Positions 19,510-20,222 of a stretch of 20,222 nt of DNA are shown in pieces. Source of the DNA: a virus; IMG/VR virus record IMGVR_UViG_3300025778_000100, positions 1 to 20,222 of that record; one strand, given 5' to 3'. Position numbers and translations under genes: made by a program. The notes under the pieces are model-generated. The model did not search any database. It worked only from the letters and a program-made list of their open reading frames with translations, and had not been told where the DNA came from. Each line of letters opens with the position of its first letter. Positions within the stretch are counted from its first letter, which is position 1.

Positions 19510-19885
19510 TCTCAATGCCTGCAAGCCGTGCCCGTTCTGCGGAAGTCACGAGTTATCCACCAACGGACATGGAGCTTACACCATAGTGGTCTGTTGCGAG
19601 TGTTTGGCTGAAGGCCCGCACGGACATCCCAGCAAATCCATTTCGCGCTGGAACACCCGCACCTGTGCCGAAATCGACATGGTGACGTTGAGCCGCTCCG
19701 ACCTTGAAAATTCTTACAACAAATTACGGGAGGCGCTGATGGAAATCGCCGCCGGTTCGCCGTTTGTGGGCTGGATGGATGACAACCCGCTTAGCGATAT
19801 TGAAAGCAAGACTTTTGCTGGCATGGAGGACGGCTACTTTATCGCCTCCGAAGCCGCCCGCCGCGCCCTTGGAGGTGAGCCGTGA
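19499..19885 (+). CDS. Lar-like zinc-ribbon (restriction alleviation family) protein with C-terminal extension (128 aa)
   Basis: I chose GTG 19499 because GGAGG is nine bases upstream and the Cys motif follows. The zinc ribbon is ACKPCPFCGSHEL (C8, C11 and C14) and VVCCECLAEGP (C32, C33, C35), followed by WNTR (51-54). This is the pattern of the Lar family (PCPFCGS ... C-x2-C ... WNxR), first known from Rac prophage Lar which modulates EcoKI. The family is broad and most members have no tested role. From about residue 62 a helical domain (MVTLSRSDLENSYNKLREAL) and a second part with FAGMEDGYFIASEAARRALG are added, unusual for the 60-residue Lar. Confidence 0.7.
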   Translation: MTVDLNACKPCPFCGSHELSTNGHGAYTIVVCCECLAEGPHGHPSKSISRWNTRTCAEIDMVTLSRSDLENSYNKLREALMEIAAGSPFVGWMDDNPLSDIESKTFAGMEDGYFIASEAARRALGGEP

Positions 19886-20070
19886 GCCTTTGTTATCTGG
19901 ACCGATCATTCTGCGACAGCAACTGTGTGAACGACATGTGCGTCCGCAACCTTACACCGGAACACCAGGAGCAGGCGCGCAAGCTTGATCTCCTGATCTC
20001 GTTCATGGATTTCCGCACTGGCTGCAATCAATACCAATCTCCGTGGCAGGAAGATGATGAGAGCGAATGA
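19882..20070 (+). CDS. Cys-rich small protein (62 aa)
   Basis: The GTG at 19882 follows GGAGGTGA and overlaps the previous stop (GTGA). The N terminus MSLCYLDRSFCDSNCVNDMC carries four Cys (4, 11, 15, 20) in CX6CX3CX4C spacing and may bind zinc or a metal cluster. NLTPEHQEQARKLDLLISFM is a helix, and the C terminus is acidic (PWQEDDESE). Similar 'FCxxxCxNxxC' peptides occur in other phages, without known function. Confidence 0.62.
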   Translation: MSLCYLDRSFCDSNCVNDMCVRNLTPEHQEQARKLDLLISFMDFRTGCNQYQSPWQEDDESE

Positions 20071-20222
20071 GGTTAATGACCTGTTCAGCTGGGCGGCATC
20101 GCGTCCCCAGTTTGATGGCAAGACTTATGATCCAGACTTTGACGAATCCAGACTGACGGGCCAGCTGGGCCGGGTCTATGCCTGCATGAAGGACGGCAGA
20201 TGGCGCACGCTTGGAGAGGTCG
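20057..20222 (+). CDS. Partial gene, possible winged-helix DNA-binding protein (cut by window edge)
   Basis: The frame starts at ATG 20057 (AGGA five bases upstream; ATG 20054 is less well placed) and is open to the end. It reads MRANEVNDLFSWAASRPQFD, then ESRLTGQLGRVYACMKDGRW with RTLGEV at the edge. LTGQLxRVxxxMxDGxWRTLxEI is a pattern I know from small phage proteins with a winged-helix start. The C terminus is missing, so function cannot be judged. Confidence 0.6.
   Translation, partial: MRANEVNDLFSWAASRPQFDGKTYDPDFDESRLTGQLGRVYACMKDGRWRTLGEV

Noticed and set aside
19553-19561. TTATCCACC, an 8 of 9 match to a DnaA box
   Set aside because: A single imperfect box in a coding region (Lar-like gene) far from the initiator is expected by chance; a second one at about 8350 (GTATCCACA) is equally isolated.

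Overview
The window is part of a short-tailed, P22-like double-stranded DNA phage or prophage. The evidence is a contiguous P22-type head and tail module: large terminase, portal, scaffold, P22-fold coat, gp4-like tail accessory factor and gp10-like tail hub. The likely host is an alphaproteobacterium. This is an inference from about 58% GC, a small protein carrying the C-terminal Cys/His motif of GcrA (a regulator confined to Alphaproteobacteria), and the general style of the small phage genes. No integrase, lysis gene, tRNA, CRISPR array or insertion sequence was seen.

Layout. From about 16.93 kb leftwards nearly everything is on the minus strand. In transcription order there is a Cro-like HTH protein (16.9 kb), a PD-(D/E)XK Holliday-junction-resolvase-like nuclease, the GcrA-like mini-protein, an O-like replication initiator (15.8-15.1 kb) that appears to carry an iteron plus AT-rich origin inside its gene, and a stand-alone DnaA domain IV-like protein. 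A 603-residue virion-type protein and several small proteins follow. A strong sigma70-type promoter with an operator inside its spacer lies at 11.55 kb. It opens a run of closely spaced, often overlapping genes: small proteins, an HTH protein, terL, portal, scaffold, coat, a three-repeat decoration or head-fibre protein, a glycosyltransferase, gp4-like and gp10-like tail genes, and at the left edge the first 19 codons of a probable sulfotransferase-like protein.

From 17.02 kb rightwards genes run on the plus strand and form an early/recombination module. It contains an ERF-family annealing protein, a helical protein, a small protein ending in an SSB-like acidic tip, two tiny membrane proteins, a Lar-like zinc-ribbon protein, a Cys-rich small protein and a truncated gene at the right edge. 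The 16.93-17.02 kb gap between the divergent blocks holds TTGCAA-type repeats that look like operators. One plus-strand gene, a Lys/Met-rich 40-residue protein at 15.95 kb, sits alone among minus-strand genes with its own putative promoter and a 12-bp leader hairpin.

The coding is dense, with ATGA, GTGA or TAATG overlaps at many junctions, so translational coupling is probably widespread. No gene-free stretch exceeds 160 bases. Functional names come from reading motifs and recalled family features, not from database searches.
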